This document shows positions 63,891 through 64,000 of a stretch of DNA of 64,000 bases, in pieces; the first letter of the stretch is position 1, and each line of letters opens with the position of its first letter. Both the position numbers and the translations under genes were made by a program. Source of the stretch: Flavobacterium potami (GTDB lineage: Bacteria; Bacteroidota; Bacteroidia; Flavobacteriales; Flavobacteriaceae). The stretch is from assembly GCF_020026915.1 (NCBI RefSeq), contig NZ_JAINUY010000010.1, forward strand, positions 54,923 through 118,922. The letters run 5' to 3'. The notes beneath the pieces are model-generated. The model saw only the letters and a program-made list of their open reading frames with translations. It searched no databases and was not told the DNA's origin.

Positions 63891-64000
63891 AAGAAAGGCG
63901 ACGACATACTCTCCCACATAACTGCAGTACCATCTGCGCAGGCGGGCTTAACTTCTCTGTTCGGGATGGGAAGAGGTGAGCCCCGCCGCAATAACCACCT
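63891..64000 (-). rRNA. rrf: 5S ribosomal RNA, 5' end cut by the window edge
   Basis: On the minus strand the sequence reads GGTGGTTATTGCGGCGGGGC, then the universal CCCATCCCGAACAGAGAAGT and AAGCCCGCCTGCGCAGATGG segments, ending near GTCGTCGCCTTTCTT. These match Bacteroidota 5S rRNA helices and loops. A few bases at the 5' end may lie outside the window. 23S and 16S rRNA genes are expected further right. Confidence 0.95.

Noticed and set aside
63691..63933. 80-codon minus-strand frame
   Set aside because: It overlaps the 5S rRNA gene and its terminator.

Overview
The window is AT-rich chromosomal DNA from a Bacteroidota bacterium, most likely a Flavobacterium. The evidence is a giant SprB-repeat protein with a C-terminal type IX secretion sorting domain, a FecI/FecR/SusC/SusD locus, promoters of the TAnnTTTG type, and family-typical flavobacterial hypothetical proteins. 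It ends inside a 5S rRNA gene on the minus strand, so an rRNA operon lies just beyond the right edge.

Layout. (1) 1-1.6 kb: the 3' part of an MscS-type channel gene. (2) 2.1-12.2 kb: a tight five-gene operon of three secreted Tail_Collar-domain paralogues, a 2303-residue adhesin-like T9SS substrate (about 13 SprB repeats, then MBG repeats) and an OmpA-family outer-membrane protein. (3) 12.5-19.1 kb: an anaerobic/Fe-S operon, nadA-nadB-ric-nrdD-(split glycyl-radical ORF)-nrdG-copD-like, preceded by an FNR-like palindrome. (4) 19.1-22.1 kb: minus-strand hypothetical genes, one frameshifted, with a REP-like double hairpin. (5) 22.3-27.7 kb: a sucrose metabolism block (fructokinase, fused sucrose-phosphate synthase/phosphatase, GH32-like hydrolase) and a secreted PPC-domain protein. 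(6) 27.7-30.6 kb: a MITE-like repeat, a Crp/Fnr regulator, a CPBP protease, an acidic protein and remnants of a short-chain dehydrogenase.

(7) 30.6-47.6 kb: the most interesting region. It holds alpha/beta hydrolases, a YcaC-like isochorismatase-family hydrolase, an alginate-export porin, a large YtcJ-like amidohydrolase, DoxX, Dps, a DUF1275 membrane protein, a TPR histidine kinase, two sigma-54 activators, a GNAT protein, a cupin, a TMEM175 channel and a two-VOC ring-cleaving dioxygenase. Three of its transcription units share one promoter layout: a palindrome of type TTAATCTAGATTAA, exactly 23 bases, then TAnnTTTG. Three units, two of them the same, carry a second palindrome, TTACGATATATCGTAA. 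I infer a coordinated regulon, and its contents (dioxygenase, esterase, DoxX) recall quinone/electrophile detoxification regulons such as MhqR of Bacillus.

(8) 47.7-53.3 kb: a run of small membrane proteins, lipoproteins and domains of unknown function. (9) 53.5-63.6 kb: a minus-strand locus of ECF sigma factor, FecR anti-sigma factor, STN-type SusC, SusD, a metzincin-like metalloprotease and a DUF3347 protein. (10) The 5S rRNA gene with its terminator at the right edge.

All functional calls come from reading motifs by eye; no database search was run.
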